From the NCBI GenBank assembly GCA_947493175.1, contig CANLQD010000008.1:62001-126000 (forward strand): 64,000 nucleotides of DNA, written 5' to 3'. A model generated the notes under the pieces. It was given only the letters and a program-made list of their open reading frames with translations. It was not told the DNA's origin and did no database searches. This document shows positions 30,115 to 39,290 of this stretch, one piece after another. Source of the stretch: an uncultured Flavobacteriaceae bacterium (GTDB taxonomy: Bacteria; Bacteroidota; Bacteroidia; Flavobacteriales; Flavobacteriaceae). Made by a program: the position numbers and the translations under genes. The number at the start of each line of letters is the position of its first letter. Positions within the stretch are counted from its first letter, which is position 1.

Positions 30115-32766
30115 TTAAAACTGTTGGCCAATAATGAAGTGTGTTTGCCATCCGCTTGGTTGGTTGGGATTCAAGTAGTCCGCATCAAAACCATACCCGA
30201 AATCGATTCCCAAAAGTCCAAACGCCGGCATAAAGATGCGTAGCCCCACTCCGGCCGACCGTCTTATTTCAAACGGATTAAAGTCCTGAAAATTGTTGAA
30301 AGCGTTTCCACCTTCCAAAAAAGCAAGTCCATAGATCGATGCCGATGGCTTCAAAGTAAGTGGATATCGCAATTCCAACGAAAATTTATTGTACACTACG
30401 CCTCCTTCGGCCCTTCCCGTAAGCGGGTTCAACGGGGTCAAGGCTTGATTGTCGTAGCCGCGTAATTGAATAATATCCCGACCATCCAGCGTAAAGTTAC
30501 CGAGACCATCCCCACCTACGAAAAACCGTTCGAAGGGAACATTTCCAATATCTGAATTATAGCTTCCCAAAAAGCCAAGCTCGGCGTTGGTTCGCAATAC
30601 CAACGAATTATCGCCACTCCCCACCAAGGTAGTGTACCAATCGCCCTTGAATTTCACTTTGTAGTATTCTAGCCATTTAAAACGTTCCTCCTCCAGGACT
30701 TCACGTCGATCATTCAATTCCTCCCGTTCCGGATCCCCTTGTGGCAACGAACTTAGTTCCTCCAACAGTTCGTCACTCTCGTCCCGGATGGCTTCAAAGT
30801 CCTTGTTACTAAATAAGGAATAAGGCGGGGTGAATTTGGCCGTAATTTCAAAGTTAGAACCTCCTCTCGGAAAAATGCGTCCCCCGGAAACTGCATTTCT
30901 TGAAATACCAAGGGTATAGGTCAAAGAGTTCGCACTACCGTTCCCGAAACTGAACAAACCGATATTATAGTCTTGAAAATCATACAACTGATACCCGACC
31001 GAATGGGATATAGTAAAGAAGTCATCGGGCCATTGTACCCGCTTCGCCAACCCAGCGGAAACTCCTGTAATAGAAAATTGCTGGTCCCTATTGGGTTGAA
31101 AACGACCTCGATCATCCCTTGTGACGGCAAATTGTTGGGTTCTAGAGAAACTAAGGTTAAACCGTACCGGTTTTTTGCCTCCTAACCAGGGTTCTGCAAA
31201 ATTGACGCTATAAACCCTAAAAGTCCTACTGGCCTGTACACGTAACGCAAACGTCTGCCCATCACCCATCGGAACTGGTTTATATGCCTCTTTCTTGAAA
31301 ATGTTCCCAATCGAAAAGTTATTGAACGAAAGCCCTAACGTACCGATAAAACCTCCTCCCCCATAACCGCCTTGTAGTTCAATCTGACTAGATCCAGATT
31401 CTACCAGGTTATAGTTAACATCTACCGTACCGGCATTGGGGTCTGGGTTTTGGATATCGGGCTGAATCTGCTCCGCATCGAAAAATCCAAGTTGCTGCAA
31501 TTCACGAATCGTGCGTATAATGTCTGCCTTGCTATATTTTTGACCGGGACGGGTACGAAGTTCACGATAGATTACATGGTCATTGGTACGGTCGTTTCCG
31601 TTTACCGTTACATGGTCTAGAAAGGTTTCCTTTCCTTCAATGATCCGTATCTCAAAGTTTATGGTATCGTTCTCCGCAGAGGTTTCGACCGGATTGATAC
31701 TTGAGAAGAGATACCCATAATTCTGATAGAGACTAATGATATCTTCCGCATCGGGCTTCGAATCGTCCTGTATGCGCTCACGTAGCTCTACGCCGTTGTA
31801 AACATCCCCTTTTTTGATTCCCAATGCACGTTGTAAAGCGCGATCGCTATAGACCGTATTTCCCACAAAATCAATATCCCCAAAATAGTATCTGTTGCCT
31901 TCCTCTAGTTTCAGCTTTATGTCAATATTGTTCTCATTGACATTGATGATGGAGTCCGAAACAATTCGCGCATCGCGAAATCCGTTTTCAGCATATTTAT
32001 CAATAAACAGCTCTAAATCATTTTCATATTCCTCCTCGATATATTTTGATTTTTTCCAGAAGCGCCAAAAACGTTTTTCTTTTGTCTTTTTCATGGCACC
32101 AAGCAACTTGGCATCCTTTATCTCTTCGTTCCCTTCTAAAATAAAGTTTCGAATTTTTACTTTATCGCCTTTTTTGATGTTGATGACCATGCTCTCAGCA
32201 TTGGTCTGCGAAGTGTCCTTTGCGGTTACGATCGTGGCCTTAGCATTCAAGTATCCTTGCTTCTTATACTTATTTTCAAGAAAGCTTTTGGTGTTGGCAA
32301 TTAAACTTTCGGTAATCTTCTTTCCTTTTTTTAAATCGGTATCATCTATAATACTCTGTACTTTACGTTTCTTTTCACCGTAGATAGTTACGTTAGAAAG
32401 GGTAGGACGCTCTTTAATGTTTAGCTCCAAAAAGACCTTCTCCCCTTCTACATTGGCAATATAAAAAGCAATATCGGTGAACAGTTCCAGACCCCACAGC
32501 TTGTTAATGACCTCACTGATCTGCTCTCCAGGCAAGGTAATCGGTTGCCCGACCCGGAGTCCCGTGTAGGTTTTAACCGTCTGTTCATTGTAACTTTGAA
32601 GTCCCGTTACCTCTAAACCGCCAAGAATATATTTTTTCCCATCTTGATAGGAAACATCCTGTGCGATGCTGAAAAGGGAGGTAAAAAAAAGTAGAAGGGT
32701 ACATGTGAGTTGTAACGGTATGAATCTTTTCACACCGCTAGATGAGTTGTTCGCTAGTTTTTCCAA
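30115..32766 (-). CDS. bamA: Outer-membrane protein assembly factor BamA
   Basis: Core of the Bam machine that inserts beta-barrel proteins in the outer membrane. 883 aa from ATG 32766, overlapping uppS by 29 bases; a GTG at 32733 (residue 12) lies just past the uppS stop and is an equally good start, since the signal peptide begins there. After the signal (ending F-S-I-A-Q near 36) come five POTRA domains (about 45-440), then a 16-strand barrel with the L-R-G-Y lid motif near residue 770 and a terminal Gln-Gln-Phe. An acidic insert in the barrel (E-S-D-E-L-L-E-E-L, about 660-690) looks like a long surface loop. It sits between uppS and the ompH pair. Confidence 0.95.
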   Translation of the reverse strand: MEKLANNSSSGVKRFIPLQLTCTLLLFFTSLFSIAQDVSYQDGKKYILGGLEVTGLQSYNEQTVKTYTGLRVGQPITLPGEQISEVINKLWGLELFTDIAFYIANVEGEKVFLELNIKERPTLSNVTIYGEKKRKVQSIIDDTDLKKGKKITESLIANTKSFLENKYKKQGYLNAKATIVTAKDTSQTNAESMVINIKKGDKVKIRNFILEGNEEIKDAKLLGAMKKTKEKRFWRFWKKSKYIEEEYENDLELFIDKYAENGFRDARIVSDSIINVNENNIDIKLKLEEGNRYYFGDIDFVGNTVYSDRALQRALGIKKGDVYNGVELRERIQDDSKPDAEDIISLYQNYGYLFSSINPVETSAENDTINFEIRIIEGKETFLDHVTVNGNDRTNDHVIYRELRTRPGQKYSKADIIRTIRELQQLGFFDAEQIQPDIQNPDPNAGTVDVNYNLVESGSSQIELQGGYGGGGFIGTLGLSFNNFSIGNIFKKEAYKPVPMGDGQTFALRVQASRTFRVYSVNFAEPWLGGKKPVRFNLSFSRTQQFAVTRDDRGRFQPNRDQQFSITGVSAGLAKRVQWPDDFFTISHSVGYQLYDFQDYNIGLFSFGNGSANSLTYTLGISRNAVSGGRIFPRGGSNFEITAKFTPPYSLFSNKDFEAIRDESDELLEELSSLPQGDPEREELNDRREVLEEERFKWLEYYKVKFKGDWYTTLVGSGDNSLVLRTNAELGFLGSYNSDIGNVPFERFFVGGDGLGNFTLDGRDIIQLRGYDNQALTPLNPLTGRAEGGVVYNKFSLELRYPLTLKPSASIYGLAFLEGGNAFNNFQDFNPFEIRRSAGVGLRIFMPAFGLLGIDFGYGFDADYLNPNQPSGWQTHFIIGQQF

Positions 32767-33478
32767 ATCTTCGTTCTCTGTTTTGGTAATTTTTTATGGC
32801 ACCTACCAAATGATGCTCGCTAAAATCGGGCCAAAATACGTCAATAAAGTATAATTCCGCATAGGCTATTTGCCAAAGCAAAAAATTGCTTATCCGATGT
32901 TCCCCACTTGTTCGGATCAGCAAATCTACATCTGGCAAATCGTGCGTGTAAAGATGAGTATTTATAATGGTTTCGTCAATATTTTCAGGAGAAATTATAT
33001 TATTTTTAACTTTGGAAGCAATAGTCTTTACGGCACTTTTCAGCTCTTCTCGCGAGCCATAACTCAAAGCAAGTGTCAAGGTCATTCCGTCGTTATTGCG
33101 GGTTTTTTCCATAACCTCAACAAGTTCTTTGTTCGCTCTTTTGGGCAAGGAGGAAATGTCACCTATGGTATTCAAGCGTACATTATTTTCTTGAAAAGTG
33201 CTCAATTCTTTTTTTAAGGATGATACCAATAGCCGCATGAGGGTATCGATTTCGACTTTAGGTCTTTTCCAGTTTTCGGTGGAGAAGGTGTACAGGGTGA
33301 GATAGCGAATTCCGATTTTAACACAGTTCTCAACGGTTTGGCGAACGGTATTGACACCATTTTCGTGCCCGAACACTCTGAGTCTTCCCTTTTGTTTTGC
33401 CCAACGGCCGTTACCGTCCATAATAATGGCGATATGTTGTGGAAGGTTGTGGAGATCTAGATCTTCAATGGTATACAT
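32738..33478 (-). CDS. uppS: Isoprenyl transferase (undecaprenyl diphosphate synthase)
   Basis: Cis-prenyltransferase that makes the C55 lipid carrier for peptidoglycan and surface polysaccharides. 246 aa from ATG 33478; the frame runs open 14 codons upstream, but into porG. The catalytic Asp21 in I-M-D-G-N-G-R-W-A, then H-x-x-G near 43, F-S-T-E-N-W-K-R-P near 74-82 and the C-terminal R-T-S-G-E-x-R-I-S-N-F-L-L-W-Q are all present. It starts 7 bases after porG and overlaps bamA, so it is in the middle of the envelope operon. Confidence 0.95.
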   Translation of the reverse strand: MYTIEDLDLHNLPQHIAIIMDGNGRWAKQKGRLRVFGHENGVNTVRQTVENCVKIGIRYLTLYTFSTENWKRPKVEIDTLMRLLVSSLKKELSTFQENNVRLNTIGDISSLPKRANKELVEVMEKTRNNDGMTLTLALSYGSREELKSAVKTIASKVKNNIISPENIDETIINTHLYTHDLPDVDLLIRTSGEHRISNFLLWQIAYAELYFIDVFWPDFSEHHLVGAIKNYQNRERRFGKTSEQLI

Positions 33479-33485
33479 AAAACAA

Positions 33486-34184
33486 TTACTCAAAACAGTC
33501 CATACATGGCTTTCTACCAAAGGTGTAAGTTAAGGTAAATCCTGAGAATACATACCAATCATCGCTGTTAATATTTCCAAAGATTACGGTATCGAACTGT
33601 TGTGCAATATTAGACTTTTCGGGGTTACTACCATCCAAATTATCGGTAAAAGTATATCTCGCACCGATTTCGGCACCCAATATCAGAAATTGGTTCAGGC
33701 GCAACTTGGCACCTACCGTCATTGGAATGGCGAACGAACCATCTGTTTGATTGGTATTTTGTAATTCGCCCAAATCGAAATAATTATAATCGTACCTAAA
33801 ATAGGTAAGACCTGTATATAAATAAGGGGTAAAAGCGGGGCCAAGTTTATGCAAATTGTAGTCTACGAAGTGGAATTCAAGTCCGGCAGATGCTTCCAAT
33901 ATAGAATTTTTGGCCACGAAACCTCTTTGCTGTCGTGCAGCGATATCCGATTTGGTATCATCGGCGGTAAATTTCCCATATATCATGCTTGCCCTCCAAG
34001 CGTAACGCTTGCTCTTGTTCCATTTGAAGATTCCTCCAAAAGCGATATCGGATGGTAAGATGTAGTTTGTACGACCTACGTCGCCAATGTTATTGGCACC
34101 CCCTGCGAACAGGCCTACTTCATAGGTCTGAGCACTCAGATTCAGAGCAAAGAAAATAAATATACAATATAGGTATCTTTTCAT
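33486..34184 (-). CDS. porG: PorG-type (DUF6089) outer-membrane protein
   Basis: 232 aa with a signal peptide ending L-N-L-S-A-Q near 19, followed by Y-E-V-G-L-F-A-G-G-A-N-N-I-G-D, the typical start of DUF6089 small outer-membrane barrels, and alternating strands to residue 225. The tail ends with two cysteines (C-M-D-C-F-E). In Porphyromonas gingivalis the type IX secretion protein PorG is, from memory, encoded just before uppS, bamA and ompH, the same neighbourhood as here. The PorG name therefore rests on family and synteny. No other type IX component is in the window. Confidence 0.8.
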   Translation of the reverse strand: MKRYLYCIFIFFALNLSAQTYEVGLFAGGANNIGDVGRTNYILPSDIAFGGIFKWNKSKRYAWRASMIYGKFTADDTKSDIAARQQRGFVAKNSILEASAGLEFHFVDYNLHKLGPAFTPYLYTGLTYFRYDYNYFDLGELQNTNQTDGSFAIPMTVGAKLRLNQFLILGAEIGARYTFTDNLDGSNPEKSNIAQQFDTVIFGNINSDDWYVFSGFTLTYTFGRKPCMDCFE

Positions 34185-34200
34185 TTGTTCAAAAAGTTTG

Positions 34201-34208
34201 CAAATATA
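34201..34208 (-). promoter_or_regulatory. Promoter -7 element for porG
   Basis: On the minus strand TATATTTG, 17 bases before the porG ATG, in the 117-base nadK-porG gap. It would start a porG-uppS-bamA transcript. Confidence 0.6.
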
Positions 34209-34301
34209 GGAATTCCGAATAGTTGTATCGAAATTGCCCTCGACTAAGGCATTCTATCTTGATAAACAGTGTTTATACCTATTTATTGTTTTAGGAAGTG
34301 T

Positions 34302-35183
34302 TCAATTACGGCGGTCTTCGCCCCATAATAATTTGTTGCGAAGTGTTTTAAGAAAGCTCTCCGAGGTATACTCGATCATGTTGACCGAAAAAGGGGCTTT
34401 ACGTACAATGATTTCCTGTCCGTTTTCCAAGGAGGCGATTCTTGAATCTAAGGAAACCAGGTGGTTCTCTTCCCGACCAGACACCTTTAAACGAATGATG
34501 GTATCATCTGAAATTACCAAGGGGCGTGCATTCAAATTGTGTGGGGCAATAGGGGTAAGTACCAAGGACTTGGCACTGGGAACAATGACCGGCCCACCAC
34601 AACTAAGGGAATAGCCAGTGGAACCAGTAGGTGTTGAGATGATGAGTCCGTCGGCCCAATAAGAAGTAAGGTACTCATCGTTCAAATAGGTCTCTACCGT
34701 AATCATCGAGGTCGTGTCTTTTCGGCTAACCGTGATCTCGTTCAACGCAAAATTGAGTCCGTCGAATTCAGGTATTGCAAAATCGGCAACAACCTCTACA
34801 AGACTTCGTTCCTCTGTACGGTAGGCCCCTGCTACAAATTCTTGTACCACCTTACGCACATCCTCTTTTTTGAAGGTAGAGAGAAAGCCCAATCGACCCG
34901 TATTGACCCCCACTAGTGGAATACCCAAATCGCCAACGTACGTAACAGCCCGCAGCATGGTACCGTCACCACCAAAACTAACGAACAGATCAAAATCGGA
35001 GTCGAGTCCGGCCGTTCGCGTAAAAGTGCTGTAATTATGAGTAGTAATCTTAGTGCTTAGGAGACGGTGAAACTCCTCCTCGATACTAACGACCGCATCC
35101 AGTTTTTGAAGTTCTTCCAATAGCTCGGCCACATAGTCAATAATCGTATCCTGATAGGTTTGACCGTAGATGGCGACCTTCAT
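34302..35183 (-). CDS. nadK: NAD kinase
   Basis: Phosphorylates NAD to NADP. 293 aa, standard length. Motifs: G-G-D-G-T at 71-75 (phosphate transfer), G-R-L-G-F-L near 95-100, A-L-N-E-I near 147-151 and T-P-T-G-S-T-G-Y-S near 183-191. The start follows the CBS gene by 3 bases, so the two are one transcript. The end is separated from porG by 117 bases with a promoter, so porG onward can be expressed apart. Confidence 0.96.
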   Translation of the reverse strand: MKVAIYGQTYQDTIIDYVAELLEELQKLDAVVSIEEEFHRLLSTKITTHNYSTFTRTAGLDSDFDLFVSFGGDGTMLRAVTYVGDLGIPLVGVNTGRLGFLSTFKKEDVRKVVQEFVAGAYRTEERSLVEVVADFAIPEFDGLNFALNEITVSRKDTTSMITVETYLNDEYLTSYWADGLIISTPTGSTGYSLSCGGPVIVPSAKSLVLTPIAPHNLNARPLVISDDTIIRLKVSGREENHLVSLDSRIASLENGQEIIVRKAPFSVNMIEYTSESFLKTLRNKLLWGEDRRN

Positions 35184-35186
35184 TGC

Positions 35187-35843
35187 TTATACATTTAAAT
35201 ATTTATCAAGATAATCTGATCGTTGCTTCAGGTCTTCCAAAAACTGGTCATCGTTGTTTCCGAAGAGTATATTATAGTTATACCTGCGCAAACTTTGGAT
35301 AATCTCATTAAGGTTTGAAGCACTCACTTTAATGGTCAACTGTACCACATCGTTGCGAATATCGGTAATAAATCCACCAATTAATCTGGCATTGTTACTT
35401 TCCACTATTTGGGCAATTTCACTAAAAGAATAGTCCTTGATTCCTTTGGCCACTACCAAGATACCGCCTGGCTCGGTAAAGAAGGGTGTGTCTATAAATA
35501 CCCCAACGATATCGGTTAAGTCGTAGTACCCTAGAACCGACCCGTCTTCGTTGATTACCGGTAACAGATTGGCTTCGTTTCTGGCAAAAGCCTCAAGGAC
35601 ATCTAACCAAGACGTAGTCTTTAAAACGAAAACACCCTCTAGGTTGTACCTAAAATCCTCGATCTTTTTGTCCGCCTCAAAATTTTCAAGGTCGGTCTCG
35701 TTTAAAACTCCCAAAAAATGCCCTTCCTCTACTACTGCGACATGGGAATAGATACTTTCATTGAAAAAAGTAATTATTTCCTTTAAGGAGTCTCCTATCT
35801 TAAAAACAGGAATATTTGAAATTATATGGGACTGGATTTGCAT
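35187..35843 (-). CDS. CBS-domain protein with C-terminal ACT-like domain
   Basis: 218 aa. Two CBS domains (about 5-60 and 70-125, with H-V-A-V-V-E-E-G-H-F-L-G-V-L and A-N-L-L-P-V-I-N-E-D-G) are followed by a regulatory domain resembling ACT (about 130-200: G-I-L-V-V-A-K-G-I-K-D-Y-S, R-L-I-G-G-F-I). This layout occurs in AcuB-like proteins. The product may sense adenine nucleotides and modulate a partner. It heads the nadK transcript (3-base gap), which is a fixed feature in Flavobacteria and suggests a link to NAD(P) or energy status. No full -7 element is seen upstream; CAAAATAC on the plus strand is one base off. Confidence 0.85.
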   Translation of the reverse strand: MQIQSHIISNIPVFKIGDSLKEIITFFNESIYSHVAVVEEGHFLGVLNETDLENFEADKKIEDFRYNLEGVFVLKTTSWLDVLEAFARNEANLLPVINEDGSVLGYYDLTDIVGVFIDTPFFTEPGGILVVAKGIKDYSFSEIAQIVESNNARLIGGFITDIRNDVVQLTIKVSASNLNEIIQSLRRYNYNILFGNNDDQFLEDLKQRSDYLDKYLNV

Positions 35844-36074
35844 AGCACTAATTATTACGCAAAATACTAATAAAAAATTCTACCCACTAGGATATATCGG
35901 CTATTATTTATCCGAATCGAACTGTTAGAATAATCAGTAGTCAAGACTTTCGCGATATTGAGGTCGTGGGCTCTTTTAGGTAGAAATCCGAAGCACTGAC
36001 TTGGCATCTACCTTATCGACTTTGCTTTTCTTAAATTCTTTCCCGAACAAATATCAAAAGGTGTGCCTAATTCG

Positions 36075-36082
36075 TATTTTTG
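36075..36082 (+). promoter_or_regulatory. Promoter -7 element for pdxJ
   Basis: TATTTTTG, 28 bases before the pdxJ ATG. The rest of the divergent gap (35844-36110) shows nothing else that I recognise. Confidence 0.62.
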
Positions 36083-36110
36083 CCGTTATAATTCATGGAA
36101 TTAAGGTCAA

Positions 36111-36824
36111 ATGACAAAACTAAGTGTAAACATCAATAAAATAGCCACTCTACGGAATTCTCGTGGAGGAAATGTGCCAAATGTACTGAAAGTAGCTCAG
36201 GATATTGAAGAATTTGGGGCGCAAGGGATTACGGTGCATCCAAGACCCGATGAACGCCACATTCGGTATCAAGATGCCAGAGACCTTAAAAAGGTGGTCA
36301 CTACAGAATATAATATTGAGGGAAATCCCATTGAAAAATTCATCGACCTCGTGCTGGAAGTACAGCCAACCCAAGTAACCCTTGTGCCCGATTCCATTGA
36401 TGCCATTACCTCCAATGCCGGGTGGGACACTGTAAAACATCAAGATTTCCTAAAGGAGGTCATCGACACCTTTCAGAAAGCAGGTATTCGCACCTCAATT
36501 TTTGTGGACCCGGACATCAAAATGATCCAAGGGGCTTCAGAAACAGGAACAGATCGTATAGAATTATACACCGAAAGCTATGCCGCTGCCTTTGCCAAGG
36601 GCAACCATAAAGCCATACAACCTTTTATTGAAGCAGCGAAAATGGCCAACGAATTCGGGTTGGGCATCAATGCCGGTCATGATTTAAGTCTGGAAAACAT
36701 TGGTTACTTTAGAACGCATGTTCCGCACCTTTTAGAGGTTTCTATCGGCCATGCCCTTATCTGCGAGTCGTTATACCTTGGACTAGAAAATGTGGTAGCC
36801 ATGTATCTCCATAAATTACAGTAA
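36111..36824 (+). CDS. pdxJ: Pyridoxine 5'-phosphate synthase
   Basis: Last step of the DXP-dependent vitamin B6 pathway, joining 1-deoxy-xylulose 5-phosphate and 3-amino-1-hydroxyacetone 1-phosphate. 237 aa TIM barrel, family length. Motifs: L-S-V-N-I-N-K-I-A-T-L-R-N at 4-16, H-P-R-P-D-x-R-H-I near 43-51, E-G-N-P near 70 and G-I-N-A-G-H-D-L near 185-192, with the conserved His residues of the active site. Its TAA stop shares a base with the next ATG (TAATG), so the hydrolase is translationally coupled. Confidence 0.96.
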   Translation: MTKLSVNINKIATLRNSRGGNVPNVLKVAQDIEEFGAQGITVHPRPDERHIRYQDARDLKKVVTTEYNIEGNPIEKFIDLVLEVQPTQVTLVPDSIDAITSNAGWDTVKHQDFLKEVIDTFQKAGIRTSIFVDPDIKMIQGASETGTDRIELYTESYAAAFAKGNHKAIQPFIEAAKMANEFGLGINAGHDLSLENIGYFRTHVPHLLEVSIGHALICESLYLGLENVVAMYLHKLQ

Positions 36825-37594
36825 TGCAAGACTTATATTCCATCGTTTTAGGAGAAGGAACCCCCTTGATTGTTCTTCACGGTTTTTTGGGAATGTCGGA
36901 TAATTGGAAAACCCTTGGTAGGCGATATGCGGAAGAAGGGCTCCAAGTGCATTTGGTAGATCAACGAAACCACGGAAGAAGTTTTCACTCCGACACCTTT
37001 AATTACGATGTACTGTCCGAAGATTTGAAGGTATATCTTTTAAAGAAAAATATACCAAAAGCCATCATCTTAGGTCATTCTATGGGTGGAAAAACGGCCA
37101 TGCAGTTTGCTTGCACCTATCCTGAACTGACTGAAAAACTCGTAGTGGCCGACATTGCCCCAAAGTTTTATCCGCCGCACCATCAGGCAATCATTAACGC
37201 CCTTAACACATTGGATTTTGATCGTATCACCTCCCGAAAAGATGCCGACGAACAGTTAGCGATACATATTAAGGAATGGGGTATACGACAGTTTTTACTT
37301 AAAAACCTCTACTGGGAGCATAAAACCCGTTTGGGACTACGAATCAATCTTCCTGTCTTGAGCCAGCGAATGGCCGAGATTGGAGAAAACATAAATTCCA
37401 CTGCCTCCTACTCCGGAGACACACTTTTCTTAAGGGGAGGGCGATCTGAGTACATCAACGAAAATGATTTCCCAGAAATTAAACGGCATTTTCCCAAAGC
37501 GCGCTTAGAAACGATCGAAAATACAGGGCATTGGCTTCACGCCGAAAACCCAAATCAATTCTTTTCACTCTCCAAGGAATTTATCGATTCCTGA
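36824..37594 (+). CDS. Alpha/beta-fold hydrolase (YbfF-like esterase)
   Basis: 256 aa with H-G-F-L-G near 19-23 (oxyanion hole), nucleophile S86 in G-H-S-M-G-G, D-Q-R-N-H-G-R-S near 46-53, an Asp in the V-A-D-I-A-P segment and the catalytic His in N-T-G-H-W-L-H-A near the C-terminus. It is cytoplasmic. The D-Q-R-N-H-G-R-S segment is typical of YbfF and ABHD11-type esterases; the substrate is unknown. It overlaps pdxJ by one base, an arrangement kept in many Flavobacteria, but a role in B6 metabolism is not shown. Confidence 0.9.
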   Translation: MQDLYSIVLGEGTPLIVLHGFLGMSDNWKTLGRRYAEEGLQVHLVDQRNHGRSFHSDTFNYDVLSEDLKVYLLKKNIPKAIILGHSMGGKTAMQFACTYPELTEKLVVADIAPKFYPPHHQAIINALNTLDFDRITSRKDADEQLAIHIKEWGIRQFLLKNLYWEHKTRLGLRINLPVLSQRMAEIGENINSTASYSGDTLFLRGGRSEYINENDFPEIKRHFPKARLETIENTGHWLHAENPNQFFSLSKEFIDS

Positions 37595-37612
37595 ATTTTG
37601 CGCCTTTATTTG

Positions 37613-37626
37613 TTATGCATGCATAA
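37613..37626. repeat. Perfect 14-base palindrome TTATGCATGCATAA
   Basis: Symmetric sequence 39 bases upstream of the SGNH gene's -7 element. It may be an operator; chance is possible. Confidence 0.3.
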
Positions 37627-37642
37627 TTTTTTCCGCTTAACA

Positions 37643-37672
37643 TTGAGAGTGTGATAATTTTAACTAAATTTG
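37643..37672 (+). promoter_or_regulatory. Full promoter for the SGNH lipoprotein
   Basis: TTG (37643-37645), 19 bases, then TAAATTTG (37665-37672): both the -33 and -7 elements at consensus spacing. The ATG is 42 bases downstream. Confidence 0.72.
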
Positions 37673-37713
37673 GCCTTACTATCTACTAACTCAATTAATT
37701 CAATACCAATAAC

Positions 37714-39216
37714 ATGAAAAAACATTTGATGCTCCTCGCGTTTTCAGGGATTTTTTTGATTTCCTGTAGCGATGACGATACCCCCGTAACAATGGAACCG
37801 ACCCCTCCTACCCCGGAAAATTTCTCTGCAGGGGACGCGGATTTTTCCAATTATGTGGCATTGGGAAATTCCTTGACCGCAGGTTTCTCGGATGGTGCAC
37901 TTTTTGTTGACGGCCAGACTGCTTCCACTCCTAATATGTTGGCCACTGCTTTCAAGGAAGTTGGTGGCGGGGACTTTTCCATTCCCTTCATGGCAGATAA
38001 TTTAGGAGGTGCCAGTCTGGGCGGCACACCCGTTTTTGGAAATCGACTTATCCTGTCTTTTGCAAGCGGTTCGCCGACACCCGTGCCCGTAGAGGGTACA
38101 GGTAGTACCGATATAGCGGCTACATTGGCCGGGCCCTTCAATAATATGGGTGTACCTGGGGCCAAAAGTTATCATCTGGTAGCTCCGGGATACGGAAACG
38201 TGCAAGGGGTCGTCCCTGGCCTGGCCAATCCATATTTTGTGCGTTTTGCTTCGGACCCCAACGCTACCATATTGGAAGATGCCCTAAGCCAAAGTCCAAG
38301 CTTTTTTAGCCTGTGGATCGGCAACAACGACATCTTAAGTTATGCAACCAGCGGCGGTGCCGGCGTGGATCAGACTGGGAATTTAGATGCCTCGACTTAC
38401 GGCGGAAACGATATTACCGATCCAGACCTCTTCCAAACGATCTACACGAACCTTCTTGGCGGGCTTACCACTGGAGGAGCCAAAGGAGTGGTCGTCAATC
38501 TTCCAGATGTTACATCCATTCCATTTTTCACGACCGTACCCCACAATCCCGTGCCACTTGATGAAGCTACAGCCACCCTGTTGAACGGAGCTTATGCGCA
38601 GTATAATGGAGGGCTTGCCGCTCTTCAACAGAACGGCCTTATTTCTGCCGAAGAATTGGAAAGACGAACCATATCGTTCAGTGCCGGCGAGGGCAATGCG
38701 GTGGTATTGATCGATGAGGACCTTACAGACCTTACCGGTGTGAACCCGGCGCTGATCAACATGCGACAGGCAACTGCCGAAGATCTATTGGTCTTTACGT
38801 CTCAAACCATTATCGGTACCTTGGCGAATCCTGATGATCCGACTTCTATTAACGGTGTGGCCGTTCCGTTGGCCGATAATTGGGTTTTAACACCCGAGGA
38901 ACAAGAGGTTATTTCGACCGCATTGATGCGCTATAATGAGACTATTGAGACCCTTGCCATCCAGTTCGATCTCGCCTTTGTTGATGCGAACGCATTTCTA
39001 ACCGTTGTAGCCACTACAGGGGTTTCTTTGAGCGATGGCAGTACGGTAACGGCAACCTACGGGACCGGAGGTGGTTTCTCTTTGGATGGGGTGCATCCTG
39101 CGCCAAGGGGCTATGCCCTATTGGCCAATGAGTTTTTAAAAGCTATCGAAGCCAAATACAACGCCACTTTACCAGATGTCGAACCCCTGGATTATACAGG
39201 GCTGTACCTGCAATAA
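37714..39216 (+). CDS. SGNH/GDSL-type hydrolase, lipoprotein
   Basis: 500 aa; signal ends F-L-I-S-C-S with lipobox Cys18, followed by an acidic and proline-rich linker. The SGNH blocks are visible: G-N-S-L-T-A-G-F near 50 (block I with the nucleophile Ser), G-N-N-D-I-L near 207 (block III Asn) and D-G-V-H-P-A-P-R-G-Y near 460 (block V Asp and His). The spacing is long for an SGNH domain, so the core carries insertions of about 200 residues. It is probably an envelope esterase or lipase acting on acylated substrates. It is a single-gene unit with a promoter and a perfect terminator. Confidence 0.9.
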   Translation: MKKHLMLLAFSGIFLISCSDDDTPVTMEPTPPTPENFSAGDADFSNYVALGNSLTAGFSDGALFVDGQTASTPNMLATAFKEVGGGDFSIPFMADNLGGASLGGTPVFGNRLILSFASGSPTPVPVEGTGSTDIAATLAGPFNNMGVPGAKSYHLVAPGYGNVQGVVPGLANPYFVRFASDPNATILEDALSQSPSFFSLWIGNNDILSYATSGGAGVDQTGNLDASTYGGNDITDPDLFQTIYTNLLGGLTTGGAKGVVVNLPDVTSIPFFTTVPHNPVPLDEATATLLNGAYAQYNGGLAALQQNGLISAEELERRTISFSAGEGNAVVLIDEDLTDLTGVNPALINMRQATAEDLLVFTSQTIIGTLANPDDPTSINGVAVPLADNWVLTPEEQEVISTALMRYNETIETLAIQFDLAFVDANAFLTVVATTGVSLSDGSTVTATYGTGGGFSLDGVHPAPRGYALLANEFLKAIEAKYNATLPDVEPLDYTGLYLQ

Positions 39217-39240
39217 GAGAAAATAAATGTATACATTTAC

Positions 39241-39268
39241 AAGGTACCGAAGCTTCGGTACCTTTTTT
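39241..39268 (+). terminator. Rho-independent terminator after the SGNH gene
   Basis: A fully symmetric 24-base sequence (39241-39264, AAGGTACCGAAG and its complement) runs into six T. Confidence 0.93.
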
Positions 39269-39290
39269 GTTTCATTTAAATTCGGATTCC

